A DNA stretch of 64,000 nt from Pedobacter ginsenosidimutans (GCF_001442625.1 NZ_LMZQ01000001.1:1-64000); one strand, 5' to 3'. Shown: positions 37,010 to 47,058, numbered from the stretch's first letter. A program made the numbers and translations. The notes: generated from the letters alone by a model not told the origin.

Positions 37010-37626
37010 CTAACGATTTTAAATCATACTAATAATATGGCTTAAAAAGTCTCTCTATGGCGAAATAAAACGATTTCCGTAGACTTGAGCTCTTAATCAT
37101 GAAAAGATTCAACGAGAATCATTTTTTAAATAATTAATCTCGGCATAGACTACAGGTGCATATAGATACTGATCTAGTTACTCTTTTTTGATAGAAGAAA
37201 TTTATACAGCAGTCATTTAACAATCTCGATGGAGAGGAAACTGGTGTCTTTTATTAATATAGCCCTATGCTACCATTTAATTTACAGTAATAGCCTAAAG
37301 AACATTTTACCGAAAACTAAAATAACTTTTACGAAGGATTTAGGATGATTTAGAAAGGGACAATGTATTGAATTTAAGTACAGAAAATTTGGCATAAGAA
37401 CGCAACATGAACGAAATCGAGATATCTTTTAGAGAATGATAAACAATAGCAGACATTCGATTAATTTCCATTGTAAATTTAGAGAATTTTTACGATTACA
37501 TTATATCCATTTAACATTTAAAGGTTACTTATGTTAATTGAAAACTAAATTAAATTTTAATGGTTATATAATATCTTTTCATATTGAAAGTTATAAGCCA
37601 AACTAGACAAATATTAAACTACTATT

Positions 37627-39183
37627 TTGAATACATTTGAGAGAGGAAAATTTTTATTTTCCGGAGCTACTAAGAATGAAAGTTTTGAGCTGCTGACTAA
37701 AGCACTTGACGCATCCATTTCAGGAATTATTATAACGGATAATAGTCAACCTGATAATCCTATAGTATATTGTAACGGTGCATTTGAAAGCATGAGTGGC
37801 TATAGTAGAAATGAAATCATTGGTCATAATTGCAGGTTTCTACAGGCGGATGACAGAAGTCAGAAAGAGCGCGAGATCCTTGCCAAAGCTGTGAACGAAG
37901 GATTGGGTTGTACTGTAGAGATCCGTAACTATAAAAAAAATGGTGACCTTTTCTGGAATGAACTATATATGTCACCTGTCAAAGATGGTGATGGTAAAGT
38001 AACACACTTTATTGGAGTACAGAATGACGTTACCTATCGAAAAAAGGTTGAACATGATTTGCGTCAACAAAAGGCAAATATGGAAAAAATGGTCGAAGAA
38101 AGAACGCTTGCATTAAGGGATAGTGAAGCATTTTTGACAAGTATCATCGAGACAGTAAGAGAAGGATTGTTGGTTTTAGATCCAAACTTTACGGTGCTGA
38201 GTGCCAATTATCACTTCTTGAAAACCTTCAAAGTAACTGTTGAAGAAACCGTTGGAAAGCAGCTTTATGCGCTTGGAAATAATCAGTGGGATATTCCCTT
38301 ACTTCGTAACCTACTGGTTAAAATATTACCTACCAATAATCCCGTAGTTGACTTCGAGGTTGAACATGAATTTCCCCACATAGGAAAAAAGCTTATGCTT
38401 CTTAATGCTTATCGAATTGAACTTGAAGGACAGTTTAAAGATCAGATTTTGCTAGCTATTGAAGATATCACTGAAAGAAAAGAAATAGAAAGAAGAAAAG
38501 ATGATTTTCTCTCCATTGCGAGCCATGAACTTAAAACCCCTCTGACTACTATTAAGGGCTACATGCAAGTTATTGAAAGAAGTTTACCGAGTGAAGCTTC
38601 AGAAAAGTTTAAGTCTACAATCGGAAAGGTGAGCCAATATGTAGAAAGGCTGAATAACCTCATCTCTGAACTACTTGATGTATCAAGGATTCAGACTGGA
38701 AATATTGAGCTCCATGAAGCTAGATTTGAGTTCGATAAAATGGTATCAGATGTTGTCGACGGCATCCAGTCTTCTGCACATAACCATAAGATAATCTTAA
38801 AGGGAAAAACAAATACGAGTATCCTTGCTGATGAAACCCATATAATACAGGTATTGAATAATCTTTTGTCCAACGCGATAAAATATGGACCTGATTCAGA
38901 AATTATTGAAGTCAATATATCCAATGTAAGTGAATATGTAAAAGTTTCTGTAAAAGATTTTGGTGTAGGAATGAGTGCACAAGATACCAAAAGAGTTTTT
39001 GAACGCTTTTTTAGGGGTTCTGAAATTCAGCAGCGATTCCCTGGTATGGGAATAGGACTTTATGTTTGTGATCAGATAATCAAAAATCATAAAGGAACGC
39101 TTTGGGTTGAAAGTCAAAAAGGAAAAGGCTCAATATTTAGTTTTACGTTGCCAAAAAATGGAAAAGGTAGTGATGAGCAGTAA
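37627..39183 (+). CDS. LOV-domain histidine kinase (blue-light receptor type)
   Basis: 518 residues, TTG start (no ATG in frame after the stop at 37615). PAS/LOV domain at about 20-140 has GHNCRFLQADD, with Cys69 in the place of the photoactive flavin-binding cysteine of GxNCRFLQ. Then a coiled coil (about 140-165), a second PAS domain (about 165-285) of the VLDPNFTVLSANYHF type, a HisKA domain with His300 in SIASHELKTPL and an HATPase_c domain (about 400-515) with VKDFGVGMS and GMGIGLYVCDQI. It is expected to autophosphorylate in response to light and pass phosphate to the adjoining receiver protein. Confidence 0.93.
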   Translation: MNTFERGKFLFSGATKNESFELLTKALDASISGIIITDNSQPDNPIVYCNGAFESMSGYSRNEIIGHNCRFLQADDRSQKEREILAKAVNEGLGCTVEIRNYKKNGDLFWNELYMSPVKDGDGKVTHFIGVQNDVTYRKKVEHDLRQQKANMEKMVEERTLALRDSEAFLTSIIETVREGLLVLDPNFTVLSANYHFLKTFKVTVEETVGKQLYALGNNQWDIPLLRNLLVKILPTNNPVVDFEVEHEFPHIGKKLMLLNAYRIELEGQFKDQILLAIEDITERKEIERRKDDFLSIASHELKTPLTTIKGYMQVIERSLPSEASEKFKSTIGKVSQYVERLNNLISELLDVSRIQTGNIELHEARFEFDKMVSDVVDGIQSSAHNHKIILKGKTNTSILADETHIIQVLNNLLSNAIKYGPDSEIIEVNISNVSEYVKVSVKDFGVGMSAQDTKRVFERFFRGSEIQQRFPGMGIGLYVCDQIIKNHKGTLWVESQKGKGSIFSFTLPKNGKGSDEQ

Positions 39184-39532
39184 GAACATATTGATTTGCG
39201 ACGATGATGAAGGAATTTTGGATGTGCTGGAGCTCATATTAGAGGAGACTGGGCATACAATTATTCCTGAAAAAAACAGTCTGAATGTTCGGTCATTGAT
39301 TGAAAAAAAAATGCCCGATTTGATAATCCTTGACCTATGGATGCCAGTACTCTCTGGTGATCAGATTTTACAGATGATTAGAACAACACCTGCTTATAAG
39401 CATTTGCCAGTAATCATGATTTCTGCCAGCAGGGATGGGGAGCAGATTGCAAATGACCATTTTGCATCGGCTTTCATTGCGAAACCCTTCGATTATGATA
39501 ATCTAATAGCACAGGTAAGGAAATTAATTTAA
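39173..39532 (+). CDS. single-domain response regulator (receiver)
   Basis: 119 residues, a CheY-like receiver without an output domain. NILICDDDEG supplies the acidic pocket, LIILDLWMP the phosphoacceptor (Asp54), and IAKPFDY the conserved lysine. An upstream ATG at 39107 would read deep inside the kinase gene; ATG 39173 overlaps its stop by 11 bases (ATGAGCAGTAA), giving translational coupling. It probably works with the LOV kinase; the output is unknown. Confidence 0.9.
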   Translation: MSSKNILICDDDEGILDVLELILEETGHTIIPEKNSLNVRSLIEKKMPDLIILDLWMPVLSGDQILQMIRTTPAYKHLPVIMISASRDGEQIANDHFASAFIAKPFDYDNLIAQVRKLI

Positions 39533-39914
39533 TAATTAATTCGATATGAACTGACCTCTTCCGGCCATATATGAACAAAGAAAAATACTATAAAAAAAAA
39601 GATTTTTTTTATCATAAGTACCGATAATGTGCTATTTGCGGACAAGATTATTGTTTACCATTAGTATCTGATAGTTGAAGAAATATCGTAATTAATTTGT
39701 GCGTGGTAATCTTTAAATTAATGGCTATAGATAAATATCCTGCAGATTTTATCTATACACAGTATTTATAATTTCATTGCCACTGGATTTTTCCAATTTT
39801 GGATAATTAATAATGTGGTCGGCTTAATAAATTTTATTTGCTTTAGTTTTTCAATTGAATTCAACTAGAAACCCCGCTAATGATTGATGATGCAGATTAT
39901 TAGTTAATTTAATC

Positions 39915-40055
39915 TCTTGTAAAGTATTTTGGGCCGCCATTCCTAAATCCATATCCAAGTTCCAATCCGTTAAACCTGAACGTAGAAAACTTTGCTATAC
40001 TACTCAGTATTAGATGCCAGTGGCAGTTTTTTAGTCAGATGGAGATAACTTCCGA
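39915..40055 (-). pseudogene. relic of the 3' end of the PKD-protein gene
   Basis: The plus strand TAAAGTATTTTGGGCC..CATTCC.AAATCCATATCCAA and GGCAGTTTTTT.GTC.GATGGAGATAA aligns with 46990-47120. On the minus strand the end reads GYGFRNGGPKYFTRD, comparable to GYGFWNVGLKYFIRE of the larger gene. Frames are broken. Confidence 0.7.
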
Positions 40056-40600
40056 AGGACTATACGATTGTGAAATGAATATTGAAGATTGATTGAATTA
40101 TTCCCAAGCCTTATCCAATTACAAATTTAAACAATAGGGAATAAGGGTAAATGGTTTTACTATAATTGGGAAGAGATGATTGTAATTAATAATTCATCAA
40201 AAAGACCAGTTAATGCATTTATGAAAGTTGCAATAGGGTCACTAAACTTAATAATTATTGTTTCAAATGCGAAAGTCGAACTTAATATGCTTAACGAACT
40301 ATCAATCAAAAAAGCGGCTTACAGTCCTTTTAAATTTTTATAGTAAAAAAGGTATAAAAAAATATTTCTAAATAATTCGGAATTACTCAAGTAATATTCT
40401 CTGACCAGGGCTTTAGTTATGCCCGTACACATTCACCATTTCAAGGTAATCTGGAAACTTCGCAAAATTCCCAGCCAAAGCTGGACAATATTTCACTCCT
40501 GTATTTGAAAAACGAATTTTTAGTTGTTCAAAATTCATTAAAAAGCAGAAAATTGACATTTTATATAAATTCTCGACAATTTTAAGAAACATTTCCAGTA
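40056..40600 (+). repeat. diverged non-coding direct repeat, copy 2
   Basis: Partner of 36231-37012, about 3.8 kb away and in the same orientation. The oriT hairpin is not part of this copy: homology begins about 17 bases inside the oriT side of copy 1. Confidence 0.75.
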
Positions 40601-41304
40601 ACAAATAAGCTCATTCTATCTGTTACACTTAAAATGCAATAATTAAATAGGGTGATTAGAATAGCATCTTATTCTAAGATTTGCTAGTTTTCATCATTTC
40701 TTCCATTACTGGAGCGCAGACAGCCATTGATTATTTCGCCGTAATTTCATTACGAAATCCTTTGACTAAGATAGGCTATCGACAATTGTTATGAGATTAA
40801 TTAAATATTTAGAGTTCAACTATAACCATGGATCCAAAATCCGGTTATATACTACAAATAAAAAAGCTGACATTCCAAACAGCTGTAAAAGAATTCCATT
40901 AATATTTACAGGTTATAATTCTGCAGACCTTGAATAAGTACTCAAAAATCATTGCCTGTAATTAAGTATCTATTCAATTCTTTAATGGATCGCTAATCTA
41001 GCGTTCAGGCCCATCCCATCCATTTTATTTGACTTTGTAAAACAAAGGCATTTAGAAATCAATCATAATGTGAAAACTCAAAATCACACATTTCCCACTT
41101 AAAAGAAATAAATATTATGCAAGGATATGAAAATATGTTGATGGGTGAAAACGGCCTATATTTTTAATTATTTAAAAAAAAAGATTGGTGATTACCCCTT
41201 TTTAAGTTCTTATGTGTCTTTAGTATTGATATGACATAATAAGAAAATTATGATTTATGTTAAAATAGAAAAATATTAGTTTAACAATTTTAAAAAAAAT
41301 TATA

Positions 41305-43146
41305 TTGCATCCTGTCAATAAAAATTCAAGTTCCTTAATTCATCAGTATGTAAGCTTAAATATTAGATGCCTTTATTCGGTACTTTCATTAACAATCGTT
41401 CTAATAATCACTTCCTCGCTTAACTATTTTAAATTCAGAGAAATCTTCTGGGCGGTGGAGTTGCCTCAATATTTGTTATGCTCAATAGTATGCTTCTTTA
41501 CTGCATTTGCAATTAATTTTCACAAGGGCGTTGTTCAGTTAAATGCTATTGATATTGTAATCTTTATTTTTTTTATATACAGTATTTCAAGTGCCTATCT
41601 TTTGGCATCTCCATTTCTACCCTCAGACCGTATCTATGGTCTACTTGGGTTTATTGCATTTTACAGCTGGATGAGGATGAGCGGATATTTTAGCAGTGAG
41701 GGCACATTTTTACTTTATGGGATTCTTTCAGGAGTACTTTTACAAGCTTGCTGGGGTTTGTTACAATATTTAACCTTATCACCAGTATATATTGGAAGAT
41801 CAGGCATCCAGGGAGGCTTTATCAACCCCGGTATATATGGTTGCTTTATGGCTGTTGGATTGATTATTATCATTCACCTGATTACTATTTACAAAGGGAC
41901 AAAACCAGGTTTGATTTTTTTAATTACTACAACTATGCTGGTTTTGGCCGCCCTCATATTTTCTCTCTCCCGTACAGCATACATTGCGGCTCTGTTAGGG
42001 ACAGGCATTTTGTTGTCCCCTCGCCTTGATTTTAAATGTCACGTATGGTTTATGCGCTTCCGCTTTTTACTTCTGGGTGCCTTCATCATCGCTTTTATTG
42101 GTCTTTTCTATTATTTGTGGCAAAGAAATACTTTGTCGGTTTCGGGCAGATTCCTGATCTGGAAGATCAGCTTTCGAATGTTTATGGATTACCCTGTTTT
42201 TGGAATTGGGTATGGCAATTTCTTTACAGAATATGGGAATTACCAGGCTGCATATTTTCAATCAGGTAATGGGACATTGCAGGAAGTAAAAACTGCCGGG
42301 TTGAATTACTATCCATTTAACGAGCTTTTAAAGGTTGCCGTCGAAAATGGAATTATCGGTCTTGCTTTGTTTTTATGGATGCTAATTCTTTGTATCCGAA
42401 GCTGGAGTCGGATTAAGGCAAAATACCCCCATCTAATAGTTTTTATATCTATGTTGATCGTTATTATGATTTTCGGCATGTTTTCATATCCACTCCAAAG
42501 TGATGCCATCAACTGTGTATTCTACTTTTCTATTGCAGCGATCGCATCCTTTCAAATGTCATTATACACTTTTAATTTTAACAGGATCAAAAAGATATCA
42601 ATGCTTATTCCTGTAATTCTGTTGTTCGGGCTATCCATGCGAAAAATAAATGCGCTGAATGATTGGAGAAAAGCGCAAAGCAGCATGGTTTATGCCGAAG
42701 GCGATGCGTTAAGAAAGTATGAGAAAATTTATCATGTGTTGGACAACAACGGTGCTTTTCTATTTAACTATGGCGCTTTACTGGCAGATATGAATGTAAA
42801 TGATAAGAGCTTGAATATATTGACCAGCGCACAGCGCTATCTAAGCAATCCAAAACTGGCAACAATCCTGGCGATAATCTATAACAGGATGCAAAACTAC
42901 GGAAAGGCAGAAAGATATTATCTATCATGCGCCTACATGGAGCCAAAAAGGTTTGTCCCGTTCAATACCCTGCTTGTTTTTTACAGAAACACAGGACAAA
43001 CTTTTAAAGCTCAGAATATTGCCCGAAAAATTATCGACAAACCAGTCAAAATACCTTCTTTAAGAATATCTGAGATCAAAAATGCTGCCCGGCAGTATTT
43101 ATTTGTATCTCAAAATGATAAGCCACCTCTTTTAAATAAAAAATAA
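41305..43146 (+). CDS. O-antigen ligase-like (Wzy_C) membrane protein with C-terminal TPR-like tail
   Basis: 613 residues, TTG start at 41305 (next in-frame stop upstream at 41266; no ATG). Ten or more transmembrane segments to about residue 435. The Wzy_C region includes SLSRTAYIAALLGTG, SGRFLIWKISFRMFMDYPVFGIGYGNF and a large loop with NYYPFNELLKVAVENG. A soluble tail (about 460-600) is helical and TPR-like. Such proteins join glycan to lipid or protein carriers at the periplasmic face. The neighbours are not sugar genes, so it may modify secreted proteins made next to it. Confidence 0.8.
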   Translation: MHPVNKNSSSLIHQYVSLNIRCLYSVLSLTIVLIITSSLNYFKFREIFWAVELPQYLLCSIVCFFTAFAINFHKGVVQLNAIDIVIFIFFIYSISSAYLLASPFLPSDRIYGLLGFIAFYSWMRMSGYFSSEGTFLLYGILSGVLLQACWGLLQYLTLSPVYIGRSGIQGGFINPGIYGCFMAVGLIIIIHLITIYKGTKPGLIFLITTTMLVLAALIFSLSRTAYIAALLGTGILLSPRLDFKCHVWFMRFRFLLLGAFIIAFIGLFYYLWQRNTLSVSGRFLIWKISFRMFMDYPVFGIGYGNFFTEYGNYQAAYFQSGNGTLQEVKTAGLNYYPFNELLKVAVENGIIGLALFLWMLILCIRSWSRIKAKYPHLIVFISMLIVIMIFGMFSYPLQSDAINCVFYFSIAAIASFQMSLYTFNFNRIKKISMLIPVILLFGLSMRKINALNDWRKAQSSMVYAEGDALRKYEKIYHVLDNNGAFLFNYGALLADMNVNDKSLNILTSAQRYLSNPKLATILAIIYNRMQNYGKAERYYLSCAYMEPKRFVPFNTLLVFYRNTGQTFKAQNIARKIIDKPVKIPSLRISEIKNAARQYLFVSQNDKPPLLNKK

Positions 43147-43179
43147 TATTGTAAATATCTTAATTAACCTTTTAAAAAA

Positions 43180-44226
43180 ATGATCAAAAATTATTCATCA
43201 TGGGTAAAGGCCCTGCTAGTATCAACCACGCTGTTTTTTGGCGCATGTCAAAAGGAACTTTATGTACCGCAAAGTTCCGAATCTGTTCTGGAAAAAGATG
43301 CAACAGAAATCGCCCAATGGTATAACAACCAGCTCATCAAAACTGGATCTGATACTGGCTTTGCGTCAAGAAACATCCCCAACTGGAATGAAATGACTAT
43401 TAAACAAGTTGGAGATACCCGTATTTTTACGACCCCCTTGTATACTAAGGGAAACACAAGCCGAGAGGCAGTCATAAGCATTGTTGAAGACACATACACT
43501 GGTATTATAAAAGAGTACAATAAGGTTGATAAATATTTTACTACCGTTCGTGTTTATAGCATTAATGGGAAGCCAATAGAGGAAGGATTTATCAATATTA
43601 CAGGCAATTATCACGTTACTAAAACCTGGGAAAAAAGCGCTGCGAGAAATAACCTGACGGTGATGTCTCTGGGTGATGAAAATGGAGGTGGTGATCCATC
43701 AGACCCAGGTTCCGGCAATAGTAATCTTGCTAATAAACTAAACGCTATATTGAAATCTGGCGACTCTTACACATTTGATAACTCAATCAATTCTTACAAT
43801 GGATATACACCTAATTCTGTTGATGATTTTCAAACCAATTACTTAGATGCTGCATCGCAAATGTCCGTTACGTATAGCACGAATACAAATGGAGCTGATA
43901 CATTGGTTAGAGCACATATTACGTTAGGTTATACGCATACCATGGGGATAGATATTGATCTTAAGTTATCAAAAAATTCTGGAAATTATAGTGTTTCGGA
44001 AGTAACGACGGACGAATGGGGTATAACCGCTTTTTTCAGCTATAATAAATCAAATTATACAGTAGACGGTACAGCATCATCAACTGAATTAACCATACGT
44101 GTATATGGAAAATTAAATTATAATGTTTTCATAGAGGGTCATGGTACCGTCTATAAGCAGAAGCTAAATTTTATAATGAAAGTAAACAAGTATACGGGAA
44201 CTATGACCTCTCTAGAACAATTTTAA
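43180..44226 (+). CDS. secreted lipoprotein of unknown function
   Basis: 348 residues. Lipobox LFFGACQ makes Cys23 the lipidated residue. The N-terminal part (about 40-150) has ARG-free beta/alpha patterning and ends with a low-complexity linker GGGDPSDPGSGNSN. The C-terminal half is beta-rich and rich in Thr, Asn and Tyr. The family is not recognised. It follows the ligase-like gene by 33 bases, so both likely form one operon and the lipoprotein could be a substrate. Confidence 0.65.
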   Translation: MIKNYSSWVKALLVSTTLFFGACQKELYVPQSSESVLEKDATEIAQWYNNQLIKTGSDTGFASRNIPNWNEMTIKQVGDTRIFTTPLYTKGNTSREAVISIVEDTYTGIIKEYNKVDKYFTTVRVYSINGKPIEEGFINITGNYHVTKTWEKSAARNNLTVMSLGDENGGGDPSDPGSGNSNLANKLNAILKSGDSYTFDNSINSYNGYTPNSVDDFQTNYLDAASQMSVTYSTNTNGADTLVRAHITLGYTHTMGIDIDLKLSKNSGNYSVSEVTTDEWGITAFFSYNKSNYTVDGTASSTELTIRVYGKLNYNVFIEGHGTVYKQKLNFIMKVNKYTGTMTSLEQF

Positions 44227-44245
44227 TAACTTTAATATATAATAT

Positions 44246-44377
44246 ATGAATTTAGAAGTAAGCTCTTTTCCGCTAACTATTTGGGTAACCTTTGGAATTA
44301 TTTTAACAATTTTCATCATTTATTTCATGATAAGAATATTAAAATATATAAATAAAAAAAATAAGGATCAGAATTAA
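44246..44377 (+). CDS. 43-residue single-helix membrane protein
   Basis: MNLEVSSFPLTIWVTFGIIL begins a peptide with one membrane helix (about 11-31) and a basic tail (KYINKKNKDQN). ATG to TAA is clean, it follows the lipoprotein by 19 bases and a strong hairpin follows it. No family is recognised. Confidence 0.55.
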   Translation: MNLEVSSFPLTIWVTFGIILTIFIIYFMIRILKYINKKNKDQN

Positions 44378-44393
44378 TTACCTGAATAAGCTA

Positions 44394-44432
44394 CTCTTGA
44401 ATTAGACAGAATATTTCTATTTAATTCAAGAG
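44394..44432 (+). terminator. hairpin ending the ligase/lipoprotein operon
   Basis: CTCTTGAATTA (44394-44404) is the exact reverse complement of TAATTCAAGAG (44422-44432). There is no U-tract, so termination is likely but not certain. Confidence 0.55.
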
Positions 44433-44621
44433 TTAACAATAATTTGGCAATTGATATACTAAAAATTGCTCAGAATTCGAAGAAGCTGGGTTCAGCTTAC
44501 AACTTCTTACCCGCAAAGAACACACCCTGAATAGTTTTCTACTTGTAACAAATCATCAAAATTTCTATATACAGACTATGAATCTTAAAGATACCATAGC
44601 ACGATACGAAGAAACCTTTTT

Positions 44622-46610
44622 ATGAAACCAAAAACACTAATATTTTTGATTATTTGCTTATCTACTTTCTGTGCATTTTCGCAGAAACCTGAATTCCTAA
44701 CTTATCACAAGTTTAGTATTTCCATGAATTTCGCAGGCGAAAATAAAACAGAACTGCAGCAGGTTATTGACCATTATTCCAGATCCCAAAGAGATAGTTT
44801 AAAACTTAAAGCTGCTTATTTTTTGATAGCAAATATGACCGGACATTTCAGTTACAGAGGGTACTTGCAACAAGGTATAGATTCGCTGATCCGTTACGGA
44901 ACCAGGACAAAGAAGATATCAGGTTATGACTTTTGGCAACAAGAGAACGACGCACAGATAAACCAGCTTTGGAACGCTGTTATGGCAAATGCAGCAACAA
45001 GCCATGCAGGTGAAGATTATCTATTTGACAACAAGGTGATTTCAGCGAAGTTGCTTATCGAGAACATTGACTATGCTTTCAAAGCCTGGGAAATGCCCTG
45101 GAGCCGCCACTTGTGCTTTGATGAATTTTGTTCGTATGTCCTTCCATACCGCTTCTACGATGAAGCTCTGGAATCCTGGCGTCCACGCTATATGCAGAAA
45201 TTCTCCTGGCTTGCAGAAGCGATGGGTAATAGTTCAGATCCTGTCCTTGCCTGTAAGCTGATCAATGAATCACTTCGACGTGAGTTCCCTTTCAACAGAG
45301 AATTTGGAAGATACGGAAAAGCATTGGGGCCCAATAGCTTGTTAGATGGAGGACTGGGAAAATGTCTAGATCAGGCAGGAATCGCCAATTTCGCAATGCG
45401 CGCGATGGGAATTCCTGTAACGCTTGAAGTAGTTCAGCAATGGGCAAACCGAAGTTTCGGACATGATTTTAGTAGTGTACTCAATAAAGATGGTAAGTTT
45501 GTCTCTTTTCTGGGGGCCGAGGTCCCTCCAAATCAATATCAGCTGCCCTATGTGGCTCCCAAAATATATACTTTGGGCTATGCTATTCAAGATGACAGTC
45601 TATTGGCCGACGAAATGGGCAGGGGCGCATGGTCAGAATACAGAGATCGATTCAGAACCGATGCTACACAGCAATTTATTCCTGTTAATAATCTAATAGT
45701 AGAGCTACGGCCAGGTGCAGTAAATGCAGGGGAAACGGTGAAACTCTGCGTCTTTGATAATCACTATTGGATTCCCGTCAGCACATCCATTTCAGCCGAT
45801 GGCATGACCGTTTTATTTAAGGATATGGGTCTTGGTGTGCTTTATCTGCCTATGGTATTACGGGATAAACTTATTCCGGTATCCCCGCCCCTGATCCTGC
45901 AAAAGGATCAATCTGTAAGGGCTGTACAAATTGATAAACTAACCACCGATACCATTTCCATATCCCGAAAATACCCATTATCTCAAGAGAAGCTGGATTG
46001 GATTAAGCTGATGTTGGATGGAAGATTTGAGGGTGCCAATACAGCTGATTTCTCAGGATCAAAAACTTTATACAATATTCAAAATCCATTTTACATGATG
46101 CTTAACAGGCGACCGATATCCCGGCAAAGTTTCAGGTACGTTCGTTACTGTTTCCCTAAAAGCTCCGGCGGGTCACTTGCTGAAATCTGCTTCTATGGGG
46201 ATTCTAGTTTAACTGAGGCTTTAAAGGGCATGCCTATACATTCATCTAAGGTGTCGGATAGAGATACGCAACTGGCATTTGATGGTTACTTAAGCAAGTA
46301 TATCAATACCCCAGGCTTAGCTGATTATGATCATGAGTGGGTCGGATTGGACTTTGGAAGCCCAAAAAACATTGCGGGTATTGGATTTAGTCCGCGTAAT
46401 GATGAAAACGGAATTGATCAACGCATGAATTATGAACTTTATTATTGGGACGACCACTGGGTTTCACTCGGGCATGGCGTATACGATAACGTTAGTAAGC
46501 TGAAATTCAAAAACGTTCCAATTGGCGCACTTTTGTGGCTAAGAAATCATACCAGTGGTAATGAGGAAAGAATTTTCCTGTATGAGAATAACTCTCAGGA
46601 ATGGTGGTAA
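44622..46610 (+). CDS. secreted transglutaminase-like protein with C-terminal discoidin-like domain
   Basis: 662 residues with a signal peptide (about 1-20). FDEFCSYVLPYRFYDEALESWR and GLGKCLDQAGIANFAMRAMGIPV mark the transglutaminase-like fold; Cys248 and His281 (SFGHDFSS) are two expected catalytic residues. The C-terminal 200 residues have a galactose-binding/discoidin-type beta pattern (AFDGYLSKYINTP, HEWVGLDFGSP). Possible role: cutting or cross-linking a cell-surface or glycan target. It is preceded by 244 bases of spacer and a terminator, so it probably has its own promoter. Confidence 0.8.
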   Translation: MKPKTLIFLIICLSTFCAFSQKPEFLTYHKFSISMNFAGENKTELQQVIDHYSRSQRDSLKLKAAYFLIANMTGHFSYRGYLQQGIDSLIRYGTRTKKISGYDFWQQENDAQINQLWNAVMANAATSHAGEDYLFDNKVISAKLLIENIDYAFKAWEMPWSRHLCFDEFCSYVLPYRFYDEALESWRPRYMQKFSWLAEAMGNSSDPVLACKLINESLRREFPFNREFGRYGKALGPNSLLDGGLGKCLDQAGIANFAMRAMGIPVTLEVVQQWANRSFGHDFSSVLNKDGKFVSFLGAEVPPNQYQLPYVAPKIYTLGYAIQDDSLLADEMGRGAWSEYRDRFRTDATQQFIPVNNLIVELRPGAVNAGETVKLCVFDNHYWIPVSTSISADGMTVLFKDMGLGVLYLPMVLRDKLIPVSPPLILQKDQSVRAVQIDKLTTDTISISRKYPLSQEKLDWIKLMLDGRFEGANTADFSGSKTLYNIQNPFYMMLNRRPISRQSFRYVRYCFPKSSGGSLAEICFYGDSSLTEALKGMPIHSSKVSDRDTQLAFDGYLSKYINTPGLADYDHEWVGLDFGSPKNIAGIGFSPRNDENGIDQRMNYELYYWDDHWVSLGHGVYDNVSKLKFKNVPIGALLWLRNHTSGNEERIFLYENNSQEWW

Positions 46611-46618
46611 GCTAAATT

Positions 46619-46741
46619 AAAATTACACTCTCCGAACTCGATGTAGAGAAGTCAGCTGGACAACTCCTCAGGATCGACATGGTAGCATACAGCACAATTA
46701 TCCTTATCTGGAGTATTTATACCTTTTCTAAATGGGCTCCC
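46619..46741 (+). pseudogene. decayed copy of the DUF1634 gene 5' part
   Basis: Translation ITLSELDVEKSAGQLL aligns with IALSERDVEKSVGQLL of the intact gene at 54852-55253, and downstream bases also match (IIVLIGGILYLFS-like). There is no start codon and a TAA precedes it. The match fades at about 46741. Confidence 0.8.
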
Positions 46742-46977
46742 AAATCTAACTGGAATGCATCCAAATGATAAGCTATTTTGTCAAAGCGATTATGATCAAG
46801 GAAAAACCAACTTTCGATTCAATTCACTATATTGGAGGAGGCATGCTGACCAGGAAAAAAACAAATGGGCTTACTAGCATTTATGATTATTAAATATAGA
46901 ATATAGCTGGATGTTAATCTAGATTTCGGCGAAGGATATTTTATCACGCCAATAGTTACGTATGCAGGTTTGTTACT
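46742..46977. other. spacer with no recognised feature
   Basis: Holds a 43-codon open frame starting near 46767, not convincing. Nothing else is seen. Confidence 0.4.
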
Positions 46978-47058
46978 TTATTCTCTTATAAAGTATTTTA
47001 GGCCAACATTCCAAAATCCATATCCAATTTCTGGTTCATTAACCCTAATTGGAGAGAA

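Larger units (their letters stand above)
36231..37012 (+). repeat. diverged non-coding direct repeat, copy 1
   Basis: Aligns with 40056-40600 in several stretches: ACTATAC..GAAATGAATATT.AAGATTGATT, AATTACAAATTTAAA.AATAGG, TTAATGCATTTATG, AAATAATTCGGAATTACTCA, CCAGCC.A.GCTGGA and AGCAGAAAATTGACA. Copy 1 has an extra ~250 bases (about 36480-36735). Confidence 0.75.
36094..37626. other. 1.5-kb AT-rich non-coding region (oriT side)
   Basis: No gene. Holds the oriT candidate (36175-36220), the first copy of the duplicated block (36231-37012), a terminator-like hairpin (36744-36760) and a CACTTT/AAAGTG box (36994-37009). Three similar words of the form (A/T)TCG(A/G)AATAT.CATCTA occur near 36466, 36531 and 36582. 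The stretch 37012-37626 shows nothing clear. Confidence 0.6.
39533..41304. other. 1.77-kb intergenic region with relics
   Basis: No intact gene. Contains a relic of the PKD gene 3' end (39915-40055) and copy 2 of the duplicated block (40056-40600). 40600-41304 is AT-rich with nothing recognised. Confidence 0.6.

Noticed and set aside
46767..46896. 43-codon frame downstream of the DUF1634 relic
   Set aside because: Lies in decayed DNA, no family, no ribosome-site or promoter signal.
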